Notes: generated by a model from the letters alone, not told the origin. Positions 25,714 through 34,903 are shown, counted from the stretch's first letter. The stretch: DNA of 64,000 bases from Roseovarius sp. MMSF_3281 (GCF_030733685.1 NZ_JASHIM010000002.1:372001-436000), one strand, 5' to 3'. Made by a program: numbers and translations.

Positions 25714-27339
25714 ATGCACGAACACGATATGCAAACCTGCGCAAAGTCAAAGCAAACGGGTGGGTCGGACAGTATCTCCAACGAAGCGTATCCGGCACCT
25801 CGGCAGAATGTCCAGAAAGGCCATGAAGCAGTGGCAGATGTTCTGAACTTCCTGGCGGACGACAAACACGATGAGTTCGCTCACTGGTATGCGCGGCACG
25901 AACACCTCCTTGTGTCAGGTTTTACCCTTTGGGGGTATCCGGTTCCGGTTCTTGAGTATGCCAACTGGAGACTGCTTCCCGATGAGGCACTCCGAGTACT
26001 GGGGACGGATCACAGGGCGCGTGTGGAAAACCGCCTCCAAGCATCACGGAGCGAACGACAAGATCACCTTATCTTGTCCGGGGAAGACCTTCTGGTCTTT
26101 CATGACAAGACAGGAGACGCTTCGGTCGGCTTCGTTGTTGTCCTTTCACCCGAGGCGGTTGAGCGGTTCACTGCCGCTCAATTTCCGAATGCCAAGCTCA
26201 CGCCAGCGCTTGTGCGTCTTCTGATCTGTTTCCTGGGCGGGATGTCACTTACCGAAGGCGCAAGGCACGATGACAAGTCGGTCGAAACACGCAAGAGCCA
26301 GTCCCGCGAACTGCGCCAGCGGCTTGGCCTTGAACGCACAAGCGATATCATGCGGGTTGTGGGTGCGCGGCTGGTTGCAACCATTTCCGCCGAACTGACC
26401 GAACAAACCACGAGCAGAAGCGAAACCTTTGATCGCTATGTCGCGGATTACCTGCCTGACGACGTTCGGTCGGTCGTATTGCTTGACCGCGACCATCGCG
26501 CATTTCGTGTGCTGGATATGGGGCCGCAATCAGGAAAGCCACTCCTCGTACTGCACGCGATGATCCTACCGGATATACGCAAGCAGGATATCGGCATGCT
26601 GCACGAGCTTGGTTTGCGACTCGTCTGGCCATTGCGCAATGGGTTGAACAGCCCGGAAGATCCGGTTCTGTCCGAGGATGAACAAATTCGCCATGCGTGT
26701 CGCGGCATTGATCTGGTCCGAGAGCTCTTTTGCGAAGAGCGTATCAGCATCCTGAGCTTTGCAGCCAGTTCAAAGGTTGCGCTGGAATATGCGCGTCAGA
26801 ACAGACCTTATGTCGATGCTCTTTATTTCGCAGCAGCTTGCGTTCTGGAAGGGCGGCCACAAGGAGGCGTAAGGCGGCTTGCCAAGGGAATGTTGAAGCT
26901 GGCGAGCTTCAGCGAGCCTTTGATGAGCGCAACCATGGAGTATTTCCAGCGGACGATTCTGTCGCGTCAGAGCTTCCCGAAATTTATCCGCAAGCAATTT
27001 CAGGACAGCACGGCAGACAGCCGGATTGTCGAGGCAGAGCTGAACAATCGCTTCTCGGGCGAGCGCTTCCGGGAGGCTCTTACAACCTCTGTCACTTCTG
27101 CACGCCATGATTTCGGGTTCCAGAGGACCCTGAACTGGGAAGTTGCAAAGCAACTCGGCATTGAATTGCACTTTCTGCACGGCAACGACGATCCCATCCA
27201 TCCGCTGCCTCTTATCGAAACGCTCGCGGCGTCGCTTCCCGGTGCCAGGTTGCACGTCATCGAGGATGCCGGACAATTGCTGTATCATGATCATCTGAGA
27301 GCGGTGTTGACCCCGGTCGCGAGCCGCCTGTGCGCCTGA
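25714..27339 (+). CDS. LuxR-type HTH regulator fused to degenerate alpha/beta hydrolase
   Basis: 541 residues in three parts. Residues 40-155 are an N-terminal PAS-like sensory region. A GerE/LuxR-type HTH lies at 162-220 (LTPALVRLL, MSLTEGA, TRKSQSRELRQRLG). An alpha/beta-hydrolase-fold domain covers 250-541. The hydrolase part lacks the usual GxSxG: the elbow reads SFAASSK (348-354). The AGH of the catalytic His is AGQ (Gln521), while the acid loop HGNDDPIHP is kept. So it is probably a ligand-binding pseudoenzyme rather than a catalyst. The HTH resembles that of the 167-residue protein at 35489, which makes these two the best candidates for reading the shared motif. It is followed after 16 bp by an MFS gene, likely one operon. 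Confidence 0.82.
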   Translation: MHEHDMQTCAKSKQTGGSDSISNEAYPAPRQNVQKGHEAVADVLNFLADDKHDEFAHWYARHEHLLVSGFTLWGYPVPVLEYANWRLLPDEALRVLGTDHRARVENRLQASRSERQDHLILSGEDLLVFHDKTGDASVGFVVVLSPEAVERFTAAQFPNAKLTPALVRLLICFLGGMSLTEGARHDDKSVETRKSQSRELRQRLGLERTSDIMRVVGARLVATISAELTEQTTSRSETFDRYVADYLPDDVRSVVLLDRDHRAFRVLDMGPQSGKPLLVLHAMILPDIRKQDIGMLHELGLRLVWPLRNGLNSPEDPVLSEDEQIRHACRGIDLVRELFCEERISILSFAASSKVALEYARQNRPYVDALYFAAACVLEGRPQGGVRRLAKGMLKLASFSEPLMSATMEYFQRTILSRQSFPKFIRKQFQDSTADSRIVEAELNNRFSGERFREALTTSVTSARHDFGFQRTLNWEVAKQLGIELHFLHGNDDPIHPLPLIETLAASLPGARLHVIEDAGQLLYHDHLRAVLTPVASRLCA

Positions 27340-27355
27340 CCTAGAGTAGGAACCG

Positions 27356-28717
27356 ATGCCTTCAGGTGTTTTGAATACGACGGGACCGCGCGCCTCACCC
27401 CTCAGAAAACGTTTGGTGTTTGCCTCTCCGGAAGTCACCATCACGATCCTCTTCGCAACGGTCAATTCTTGGTATTTCTACTTTTTGGTCAGCATCGTCG
27501 GACTTCCGCCGATGTTGGCGAGCGCGGCCTTTGCGTTTGGGCGAATTGTAGATGCCGTACTCGATCCGATCGTCGGTCGCTGGAGCGACCGCAATAGCCG
27601 ACGTGTCGGTCGCAAGCGTGTCATTCGATTGGCGCTTGTGCCGACGGCCCTGGCCTTCATCGCCCTTTGGTATGTTCCTGCCCAGTTTGACGGCGTGGCA
27701 TATCAAGCACTTGGTGCTGCTGCTGGGTTTGCGCTGTTCGCGGTGGGCTATACCCTCATCTCGGTGCCGAGGATGGCGATGCTTCCCGGGTATGAGCCCG
27801 ACTATCACGGGCGCACCGGACAGGTTGCAGTCGACATGACTTTCATCTTCCTGACCCTGAGCTTCACCGTCGCCGGCGTGCCGGCATTGATCACTCTTGG
27901 AGATGACGCACTCACGCTTGCAGGCACGTCCCCTGACGTGTGGTGGCTGGTCGCCGCGGCATTGGCCGGTGTCGCGTGCCTGGCCTATGTCCCTTTCCTG
28001 ATTGCCGTGCCCGATCAGCGCCCGGCGTCACATCGTACCGTGGAAAAACCCCTTACGTTGTTTGCAGGACTCGTGACTGTTCTACAGTTTAGGCGTTTCC
28101 GCATGACGGTGATCGTATTTTTCCTCTCGGTGGTCAGCCTTGTATCCATTCAATCCATGCTGCCCTTCTTCCTGGAATCCTATATCGCCGTTCCCAAAAG
28201 CGGTCAGGCGCCGGTGCTGGGCATGGTATTTGGATGTTCCCTGCTCACTTTGCCGATATGGGTTGCGATTGGCCGGAGGTTCGACAAGGCAGGCGGTCTG
28301 AAGCTCGGCATCGCAGTTTACATGCTGTTTTTGCTGCTTGCTTCGCTGATTGCTCAAGGCTCTGGCGCGACAGTTTACCTTTATATCACGGCCGTGCTGG
28401 CGGGAGCGGGCATAACAGCCCTGAGTGTGTTTCCCTGGGCCATGGTGCCTGACGCGGTTGATGTCTGCCGCGATGAGACCGGGGAAGATCTTCAGGGGCT
28501 CTGCACCTCTGTCTTCACCTTCTCCAACAAACTCGCCGGAACGGTTGCGGTTCTACTTAATGGTACCATCCTGTCACTCAGCGGACATGACGAGAACCAG
28601 GCCGTTCAGTCGGACCTGACGACCAGTGCGATCTATGCGGCCACGGTGTTTCTGCCTCTGGTGTTCGCGTTGCTGTGCATTGTGGCACTGTTGAATCTTT
28701 GTGTGCCTCGCCAGTGA
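27356..28717 (+). CDS. MFS transporter of the GPH (MelB-like) type
   Basis: A 453-residue protein with twelve TM helices. The glycoside-pentoside-hexuronide signatures are present: DAVLDPIVGRWSDR near residue 65, RAMAML-type loop VPRMAMLPGYEPDY near 140, and AMVPDAVDVCRDETGEDLQG near 365. It moves a sugar, glycoside or related solute by cation symport. It starts 16 bp after the LuxR-hydrolase gene, so the regulator may sense the transported compound or one derived from it. Confidence 0.85.
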   Translation: MPSGVLNTTGPRASPLRKRLVFASPEVTITILFATVNSWYFYFLVSIVGLPPMLASAAFAFGRIVDAVLDPIVGRWSDRNSRRVGRKRVIRLALVPTALAFIALWYVPAQFDGVAYQALGAAAGFALFAVGYTLISVPRMAMLPGYEPDYHGRTGQVAVDMTFIFLTLSFTVAGVPALITLGDDALTLAGTSPDVWWLVAAALAGVACLAYVPFLIAVPDQRPASHRTVEKPLTLFAGLVTVLQFRRFRMTVIVFFLSVVSLVSIQSMLPFFLESYIAVPKSGQAPVLGMVFGCSLLTLPIWVAIGRRFDKAGGLKLGIAVYMLFLLLASLIAQGSGATVYLYITAVLAGAGITALSVFPWAMVPDAVDVCRDETGEDLQGLCTSVFTFSNKLAGTVAVLLNGTILSLSGHDENQAVQSDLTTSAIYAATVFLPLVFALLCIVALLNLCVPRQ

Positions 28718-28923
28718 CCCAGATTCTGTATTCCATTTAGAATGTGGCGAGGTTTGGTTTTACCAACTTTGTGTATCTTAAACGTTTTGCGGTGCATGCA
28801 GGTGAAACGGACCCGAAGTGCCGCAAGACCACGACAGGAGCCCCGTGTTGGGGAACGTTTCAATGCTGGATGCTAACTTCGTGCACATCTTTACGGTGCG
28901 CGGCTTTAGCGCAGCGGACGGCT

Positions 28924-29310
28924 TCAGCTATTTCCACGCATCATGATCGTGAACCCGATCTTTTTGCTCTTTTTCCCGGTGGGACCTAATTGCCTACGCC
29001 ATACCGATAGGCAGCCTTCTTTGTCATAGAACGTCATGGCATGTCCTTCGGCGTTATATGACCCGTCGAATGCTTCCGGTTGGCTATTTTGCGCCTTTTG
29101 GGCGAACGCCTTTGCTTTCGCGGTCAGGTACAGGTCAACATCATCAAGGCACAAGTTCATGACGGCCATGTACGACCCGGCCATCATTGCCTCTTCTTTT
29201 GATGTGGGAAGAGTCTGGGCAAAAGCTAACGGGGTACTAGAAACCGCCAGGGCCAGCGACAAGGGAATGAGGCTGTTCTTCACGCTATACATCTCATTGA
29301 TCTGTTTCAT
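28924..29310 (-). CDS. Small secreted protein (128 aa)
   Basis: An N-terminal Sec signal peptide (ending at about residue 31, PLAFAQ) and a short mature helical domain with two Cys residues, likely one disulfide. No family recognised. It lies 91 bp downstream of the FHA-channel operon on the same strand and may be co-transcribed. Other small secreted Cys-containing proteins occur in this cluster, so a periplasmic accessory role fits. The 206 bp between the MFS stop and this gene hold nothing I can identify. Confidence 0.65.
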   Translation of the reverse strand: MKQINEMYSVKNSLIPLSLALAVSSTPLAFAQTLPTSKEEAMMAGSYMAVMNLCLDDVDLYLTAKAKAFAQKAQNSQPEAFDGSYNAEGHAMTFYDKEGCLSVWRRQLGPTGKKSKKIGFTIMMRGNS

Positions 29311-29401
29311 TTAAGGTCGACAGCGTTTGCAATATGGCACCGGTAAGCACTGTGGTTTCTATCTCCAGTACGCTGTCGTCGGGTCTCCGGTTTCGCGCAT
29401 G

Positions 29402-30157
29402 TCACGGATGAAGGGTAACATGACCGGCTTGATCGACGGTCACGGTTGCAACTTCAGCGCGTTCACCCCTCCGGCGAAGAGTGATCGGTGGTAAATCATG
29501 ACGACCACGCCGGTCATAGATGTCTCCCTCGATGCGAACGGTCGATCCCGACCTCACAGAAAAAAGTTCGTACTCGACTTGGTACTCGCCGGGTTTGGCT
29601 TCAGGGTTCTGCCACAATTCGATACCGGGCCCCGAACGCATGTCGTAACTCAACTGAGCATCGCTGTTAACGTAGGTATACCCGGACCTGTTATTGGCGG
29701 CGTAGTAAAACGTGTTGCCGTCCGGGTCTGTCACGTAAAGATCAACATCTGCACTGCTGACCGTCCAGTCGATCCCGACGATCAGGAATGTCTTGGCCAG
29801 TTCGACCCGCGCCTGTTCCAGTTCATTCTCCGCTTGCTCCAAACGGTCTTCCTGTGCGGCGTTCCGGCTCTGCGCCTGCTGCAGGGTGTCGCGCAAGCTT
29901 TGCAACTCTTCCTGCGCTGTCGCGAGGGCCTCTTGCGTCGTCTGCATGGCCTCGGCACGCGCTTGTGCTTCGTTCAATGCCGTCTCGGTCTGCTCCAAAC
30001 GCTCTTGCGTGGCCTCAAGTTCGAGCTCGGCAGCCTCGGATTTCTGGAAATAGGGAAAAAGTACGATAGCGACGATGATGAACACCCCGAGGGCGGAGGC
30101 GAACAGGTCGAGTGCCGACATGCTGAAGACTTCGAAATTCCGGTTGGGGCGACGCAT
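29402..30157 (-). CDS. Single-TM stator-like partner with coiled coil and YfaP-like domain
   Basis: 251 residues. A short cytoplasmic start is followed by one TM helix (ALDLFASALGVFIIVAIVLF, 15-34) with Asp17 at its beginning, where MotB, TolR, ExbD and ZorB carry the proton-binding Asp. An extended coiled coil (43-125) leads to a C-terminal beta domain (126-251). That domain begins GIDWTVSSADVDLYVTDPDG, matching the DUF2135/YfaP-type pattern (W...DvDLhVtdPdG). There is no OmpA-like peptidoglycan domain here; that function sits on the FHA protein two genes upstream. It starts 3 bp after the MotA/TolQ-like gene, so they are surely co-translated and probably form one complex. Confidence 0.8.
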   Translation of the reverse strand: MRRPNRNFEVFSMSALDLFASALGVFIIVAIVLFPYFQKSEAAELELEATQERLEQTETALNEAQARAEAMQTTQEALATAQEELQSLRDTLQQAQSRNAAQEDRLEQAENELEQARVELAKTFLIVGIDWTVSSADVDLYVTDPDGNTFYYAANNRSGYTYVNSDAQLSYDMRSGPGIELWQNPEAKPGEYQVEYELFSVRSGSTVRIEGDIYDRRGRHDLPPITLRRRGERAEVATVTVDQAGHVTLHP

Positions 30158-30160
30158 GGG

Positions 30161-31000
30161 TCAGGTACCTCTATCGCTGCGGTCGTTCCGCTCTTCCCGC
30201 GCGACGTAGAGGCGATTGATAAAGTTATCGAGGCAGTACTGTCCCGCGCGGTTGAGCGCGCGTTCCTCGCGGGACTGTGTGATCGACTGAAGAAACAAGA
30301 TGATGGCCGCCAGGATCAGGGCCAACAGCGTGGTGTTGAAGGCGACCGCGAGGCGCCCGGTCAGTTCCGAGAGCAGGTTCGGGTCTTCGATCCGGCTGCT
30401 ATCCCCGGCATAGGCAAGGGCATACCCGATACCCATCACCGTACCGATGAACCCGAGTGAGGGGATCAGCCATGTAATATAGCGCAGCATGCTGTAACGC
30501 AGGTCTACCTCATGAAGGAACATGTCGATGCTGGTGTTCAGCAACAATGCGCTCTGGTCGATCGAGCGGCTGGTCTGGAACTGGAGGATACAGCGTTCGA
30601 TCAACCGGGGCAGGAAGCAATGTGCGAACCGGCTTTCCGCGCGGGCGCGACGATAGATCGGCGGCAGATCGTCCACCTGCAAAACGGTGCGCGGATCTTC
30701 CGGCAGATAACCGTGCGAAAGCAGGCTTGTCTCAGTTCGGGCAGCTCCGGCCCGGACCGCCAACTCGCCCAGCCCGATGAAGAAGACCAGCCACATGCCG
30801 TTCTGAATCGAGAACGGATAGGTCAGCCCGCCACGGTCGAGTAGTAGCGCGGCGGAACCGTCAGGCAGGGCTCGATGCAAAAGCATGATGAAACAGAGGG
30901 CAAGTACGAGGCTGGCCGCGGCGATATAAGGACGCCAGCGTTCCAGGCCGCCACGCTCGACGGTGCGGTTGTGTCGGGAAGGTGGTGCAGTGGCAGTCAT
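30161..31000 (-). CDS. MotA/TolQ/ExbB-family proton-channel subunit
   Basis: A 279-residue inner-membrane protein with TM helices near residues 27-44, 62-81, 168-192 and 215-238. The family core is clear: YITWLIPSLGFIGTVMGIGYAL, then LTGRLAVAFNTTLLALILAAIILF. This part forms the pentameric channel in stators and in TolQ/ExbB. The gene lies 7 bp after the FHA gene and 3 bp before the single-TM partner, so the three should assemble into one envelope machine. Neither motility genes nor TolA/TonB neighbours are present, and no ZorC/ZorD-like gene is seen. Confidence 0.87.
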   Translation of the reverse strand: MTATAPPSRHNRTVERGGLERWRPYIAAASLVLALCFIMLLHRALPDGSAALLLDRGGLTYPFSIQNGMWLVFFIGLGELAVRAGAARTETSLLSHGYLPEDPRTVLQVDDLPPIYRRARAESRFAHCFLPRLIERCILQFQTSRSIDQSALLLNTSIDMFLHEVDLRYSMLRYITWLIPSLGFIGTVMGIGYALAYAGDSSRIEDPNLLSELTGRLAVAFNTTLLALILAAIILFLQSITQSREERALNRAGQYCLDNFINRLYVAREERNDRSDRGT

Positions 31001-31007
31001 TCGATCA

Positions 31008-33365
31008 TTATCCGCGGCAGGTATTGCTATAGTACTTGGCGCGACGGATGAGCTCCGCGCTCATGCCGCACCGCTGGGGAGACCTCTGGCATATGCGAGC
31101 TACTGCTTGCGCCTCCTCATAGCTGAGGGCTTGCCCTTTCTCTCTGGATAGTCTCTTCATTGTTTTAATAAGTTGGCGGACGTAGCGATCATTCGAACTT
31201 TTATAAGCTTCACATTTCGCCTCTTTCTGTGATTGCGGCGAATAGCAATTTCCGTTCTGCGAAAGTCTCTGACCGCTCGGGCAAGTCTTGAGCACGCATT
31301 CGCCGTTTCGGGGCGTATGCCGCGCATCGCAAACGAGCGGGCACACACGACCCTCGTGGTTTCCAAGCATGATCAACATTTCCGAAGACGGCTCTCGCTC
31401 GTCGAAACTTTCGCCTGAATGGGTTACAAAATTGGCGATGGCCTGTCGGCTTTGATTTCCCCATATCCCGTCGATTCCAGCCATGTAGCAACCAGCCTCC
31501 TTGAGTTTTGACTGGATGTCCTCAACAAGTGATTGCGAGTTCAAGTCCTCCAGTGCCCTGCGAGCGCGACCAGCGGTGTCGCAATCGCCGAAGAGCCTTA
31601 TGTGTTGTTCCAGGAGCGCCGGGTTGCCGCTAGCACTGATCGTGTTCCAGTGAAGTGTCGCCTCACCGCATCTGTCTTGAGGTTGCTGTGGTTCTGTCGT
31701 TTCATCCTGATCACGGTTTGAGGTGGAAGCATCCAGCGATGGAGAAACATTCGTGTCCTCAGGAGCCTCGGTTTCCGGCTGTGTGGTTGAACCGTTACTG
31801 CCAGTCCCGGAAGAGCTTCGACCGTCCATGCCAACTGCGTTAGTCGTCGCATCCGGTTGCTGCTCTGGAACATCAAACCCGTTTTCCATGGTTGGATCGT
31901 CCGACGCCGCGGCAGGTGTATCGCTGCTGTTCGTATCAGTCTCTGACTGCGGTTCCGGTATATCCTGGCTCTCGCTGTCACCAGCAACGGTATCCGCTAC
32001 GTTTGCTTGCTCGGTGCCTACTTCAGATTCGTTTGGATCATCGCCTGTATCCGACGTTCCGCTTGCAGCTTGTTGCGGGATTTCACCAGTATCATGCGGA
32101 TTATTCTCTTCCCTTCCCAAGCCGGAATTGCTCTCCTGTGTGCGGCTATCCGTTACGTCGTTGAGGCCATCTTCGGCGGGCGGAACTTCATCTGACTGCG
32201 TATCGTCGTTAAGTTCATCATCCTCGGCGGCAGGCTCAGTCGCTTGCCGAAGGGCCTCTGTGCCGTCGTCGCTGGTCTCTTGCTCCGGTGTTCGCTCCGT
32301 CGAGCCGGTTACGGTATGACCTTCAGACACATCGCTACCGACGAACGGAGACTCTTCATCTTCTAGCGAAGCCTCTCCATTCAGTGCCTCGGCACTGGTT
32401 TCCGAAGCGTTCTGCGTGCCCGGTTCTGACTCGGTAGATACGTGTTCCTCGGCATCTTCTGGCGTGGGCGCAGCCCCCTCAGCCACATCCATTGAGGAAC
32501 CCGCTTCGGTATCTCCTATAGTGTCATTGGCATTCTCATTCTCGATTCTGCCGTTTGTGCCGATAGCATCGTTCTCGACCGCGGGGTCGTCCGTCGCCGT
32601 ACCATCGGAGGGGCGGGAGGGTGCATCAGTTTGGTCGGTTGCTTCCGGAGCGGGTCGTTCATCCCCCGCAGGCTCAATAGTCTCATCCCGGGGGGGCGTT
32701 GATGGGTCTATGTCTGCCTCTGCGGTATCGCGTTCATCGACGCGCTCGTCATCTATGTTATCCGGTGTTTCCGCATCGGAAGGATTGATATCCACATCTG
32801 TTTCGCTATCGGCTTCAGCCACCTCTACGGCTTGATGCGGCTCCGAGAATGACCATTGCGGGGCCACCTTATAGACGCCGTATCCAATGCCTCCCAGCAC
32901 CAGAATGGCAAGGAAGGCGTAACCTGCTTGTCGCGGTAAGCTGGATTTTTTCCTGGGGGCACTCTCCCCCTCCTCCAAGCCCGTTTTGGTTGCAGGTGCC
33001 GGTGCGACAGGAGCAAGCGGTTGCGCTGCAGGCGCAACATGATAGGCGGTAATCTCACCGGTCTCGGGGTCGCGCGAATAACGGAGGTATCCCGATGCCG
33101 CCAGCTTGTCGCGGGTGCTGTCCAAAAGGGCGCCGACGGTGGTTTCATGCGTGCCGAGGCGGACGCGATCTTCGGCAGCCACCGGCGCGCTGGTGATACG
33201 CAGCCAGCGATTCTCGAGATGGATAAACGTACCTTCCGCACTTCCGAGATCGGACAACGTTGTCTGTCCCTCATCGTCGATAGACAGACTTGCATGGCTG
33301 GCCGAAACCGAGGGAACATCTAGGTGAATATCCGCATCTTTCTGGTTTCCGATGACATAGTTCAT
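31008..33365 (-). CDS. FHA-domain membrane protein with acidic linker and peptidoglycan-binding domain
   Basis: 785 residues. N-terminal FHA domain (1-80; GNQKDADIHL, SASHASL and DLGSAEGTF are the phosphothreonine-binding loops), so it is expected to bind phosphorylated partners in the cytoplasm. One TM helix at about 148-166. A very long Glu/Asp/Ser/Thr-rich disordered segment (about 175-560) should span the periplasm. A Cys-containing C-terminal part follows, with a peptidoglycan-binding-like repeat at 613-647 (QSKLKEAGCYMAGIDGIWG) and a terminal helical Cys-rich tail. It is the first gene of the operon, read from regulon motif 2. No kinase or phosphatase gene is visible nearby, so the FHA ligand is unknown. 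Confidence 0.85.
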   Translation of the reverse strand: MNYVIGNQKDADIHLDVPSVSASHASLSIDDEGQTTLSDLGSAEGTFIHLENRWLRITSAPVAAEDRVRLGTHETTVGALLDSTRDKLAASGYLRYSRDPETGEITAYHVAPAAQPLAPVAPAPATKTGLEEGESAPRKKSSLPRQAGYAFLAILVLGGIGYGVYKVAPQWSFSEPHQAVEVAEADSETDVDINPSDAETPDNIDDERVDERDTAEADIDPSTPPRDETIEPAGDERPAPEATDQTDAPSRPSDGTATDDPAVENDAIGTNGRIENENANDTIGDTEAGSSMDVAEGAAPTPEDAEEHVSTESEPGTQNASETSAEALNGEASLEDEESPFVGSDVSEGHTVTGSTERTPEQETSDDGTEALRQATEPAAEDDELNDDTQSDEVPPAEDGLNDVTDSRTQESNSGLGREENNPHDTGEIPQQAASGTSDTGDDPNESEVGTEQANVADTVAGDSESQDIPEPQSETDTNSSDTPAAASDDPTMENGFDVPEQQPDATTNAVGMDGRSSSGTGSNGSTTQPETEAPEDTNVSPSLDASTSNRDQDETTEPQQPQDRCGEATLHWNTISASGNPALLEQHIRLFGDCDTAGRARRALEDLNSQSLVEDIQSKLKEAGCYMAGIDGIWGNQSRQAIANFVTHSGESFDEREPSSEMLIMLGNHEGRVCPLVCDARHTPRNGECVLKTCPSGQRLSQNGNCYSPQSQKEAKCEAYKSSNDRYVRQLIKTMKRLSREKGQALSYEEAQAVARICQRSPQRCGMSAELIRRAKYYSNTCRG

Positions 33366-33508
33366 TGGGTCACCGCAATTCCTATAGGGAGACGGATCCT
33401 TTCAATCTTTCCCAGGCTTTTATCCAGATCGGGGAATGCAAGCCGCTTCATACAGGCCTCCGCGCAAAAACTCGTACACTGGAAGCACGTCACACCCATC
33501 CGGTCCGG

Positions 33509-33528
33509 GCAATCACCCGAACGGGTGA
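33509..33528 (-). promoter_or_regulatory. Regulon motif 2, upstream of FHA operon
   Basis: GCAATCACCCGAACGGGTGA on the plus strand: perfect TCACCCG/CGGGTGA arms with a 2-bp centre, followed on the minus strand by ATTGC toward the FHA gene, 144 bp from its start. The 300-bp gap 33366-33665 contains no other recognisable feature. Confidence 0.7.
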
Positions 33529-33665
33529 AATCAGCCTGTCAAATGCAGAAACGCGCTGTTTTTCCACAAAAAATCTGCAAAATATGGTTGGCATAGCGCT
33601 TAGCGAAACATGATAACCCCGCGCGCGTCACAAAAAGCGCGCCTGACACCGGACCGAAGTGAGGC

Positions 33666-34505
33666 TTACCATGTCTCTCCCATGGCCCTGAGGGCCCCCT
33701 GAGCTTCCTGATCACCTGACTCTGCAGCAATGCGAAATAATTCAACGGCCTTGATGCGGCTCTGAGGAACTCCACGGCCCTCGGCATACATGCGGCCCAG
33801 TGCAACCCGCGGACGGACCTTGGCTACGGCTCCCCAGTCGCTGCTTCGCCAATTGGAACGGTGGTTATCCAAGGCTGTTTGGTACCATAGTGCTGCGGTT
33901 TCTGCGCTTTGTTCTACGCCCAAGCCTTGTTCATACAACCTGCCAAGAGCAGCTGCAGCTGAGCTCAGGCCGTCCTCCGCAGGTATGCGATACCACCTTG
34001 CTGCCTCTTCATAATTCCGTATATCTAGCGGGCCGTTTGCATAGAGATCAGCAAGATCGAATTGGGCAAACATTTGACCTTCGTGCTCTGCCGCCTTGCG
34101 AAGCCAGTAAACAGCCATCTTGTGATCTTGAGAGAGATAGCCAGGCCAACCTTTCCTGTAGGCTCCTCCGAGTACAAACTGAGCTCCTCCGGCGCCCAAC
34201 TCAGCGGCTGCGCGCAGGTGATATAGCCCTTTTTCTATACTCGTGGGCACTTCTTTCCCTAAGCTGTACATCTTCTCAAGGTGCATGTGTAATTCAGCTA
34301 GGTAAGCGCGTGTTGCATCATCATCCGGATTATCGGCTAGAACTGCCTCGCATTCCTCGATAACCGCGAGCGCTATACTTTCCGTCAAATCATCAACGTC
34401 CCCCGCATCAATACGGCATGCGGTGACGGGTTCGTTCTCTTGCGCAAATGCTGAATTGGGTAGCAAGATGAGTGCCGCCAAGAGCAGCCAGTGGCGCAAC
34501 GTCAT
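33666..34505 (-). CDS. Secreted Sel1-repeat protein
   Basis: 279 residues from the ATG at 34505, which overlaps the stop of the upstream gene (ATGA). Signal peptide LLLAALILLPNSAFAQ. The mature part has four to five Sel1-like repeats, for example AQFVLGGAYRKG, AAAALGRLYEQGLGVEQS and PRVALGRMYAEGRGVPQS, forming a helical protein-interaction solenoid in the periplasm. Third gene of the unit read from motif 3. Sel1 proteins often scaffold envelope complexes, so it may bind the FHA protein or the ankyrin protein. Confidence 0.85.
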   Translation of the reverse strand: MTLRHWLLLAALILLPNSAFAQENEPVTACRIDAGDVDDLTESIALAVIEECEAVLADNPDDDATRAYLAELHMHLEKMYSLGKEVPTSIEKGLYHLRAAAELGAGGAQFVLGGAYRKGWPGYLSQDHKMAVYWLRKAAEHEGQMFAQFDLADLYANGPLDIRNYEEAARWYRIPAEDGLSSAAAALGRLYEQGLGVEQSAETAALWYQTALDNHRSNWRSSDWGAVAKVRPRVALGRMYAEGRGVPQSRIKAVELFRIAAESGDQEAQGALRAMGETW

Positions 34506-34852
34506 GCCCCCATCCGGCATTCCAATGCTTCTTTCAGGTCAACGTTCAAGGCACGCGCCGCCTGACCTTGTTCGTAGAGTGCCTTGATCTCGGCCTCACG
34601 GACGCCCTGGTTCATGGCGGCTTCCATCTCAACAAGCCAGCGATCGTACTCTTCGATCTGCGCCACGGTCACCTCGTGCAAGTGTTCGATACTGCCCGCG
34701 TCGGCAATCATGGCTTCGACGCTCTGGCCATCGACGACATCGAGGCAGTCACCGCCACCGCCGATCGTGGCCGACCCCGGACTTGAGCCTTGTCCATGCG
34801 CTATTGACGCCTGTATCAACAGTGCGGTGATCGTGATCATGGCTTTTAACAT
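34502..34852 (-). CDS. Small secreted helical protein (116 aa)
   Basis: Signal peptide MLKAMITITALLIQASIAHGQ, a Gly-rich stretch, then a mostly helical domain with a single Cys near each end (GDCLDVV, ALECRMG), a possible disulfide. Good ribosome-binding site (AAAGGAGAAAACC) at the ATG 34852. Coupled by ATGA overlap to the Sel1 gene. No family recognised. Confidence 0.7.
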   Translation of the reverse strand: MLKAMITITALLIQASIAHGQGSSPGSATIGGGGDCLDVVDGQSVEAMIADAGSIEHLHEVTVAQIEEYDRWLVEMEAAMNQGVREAEIKALYEQGQAARALNVDLKEALECRMGA

Positions 34853-34903
34853 GGTTTTCTCCTTTCAGTGGGAAACGTATAGGTTCTGGCTGGCTGAAAG
34901 CCG

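Noticed and set aside
31533-32835. Ser-rich plus-strand ORFs opposite the FHA linker
   Set aside because: They are the complement of the acidic low-complexity segment.
29402-33365. Zorya defence system
   Set aside because: The channel and partner subunits are similar in type, but no ZorC, ZorD or ZorE-like gene is present, and FHA and YfaP-like parts are foreign to Zorya.
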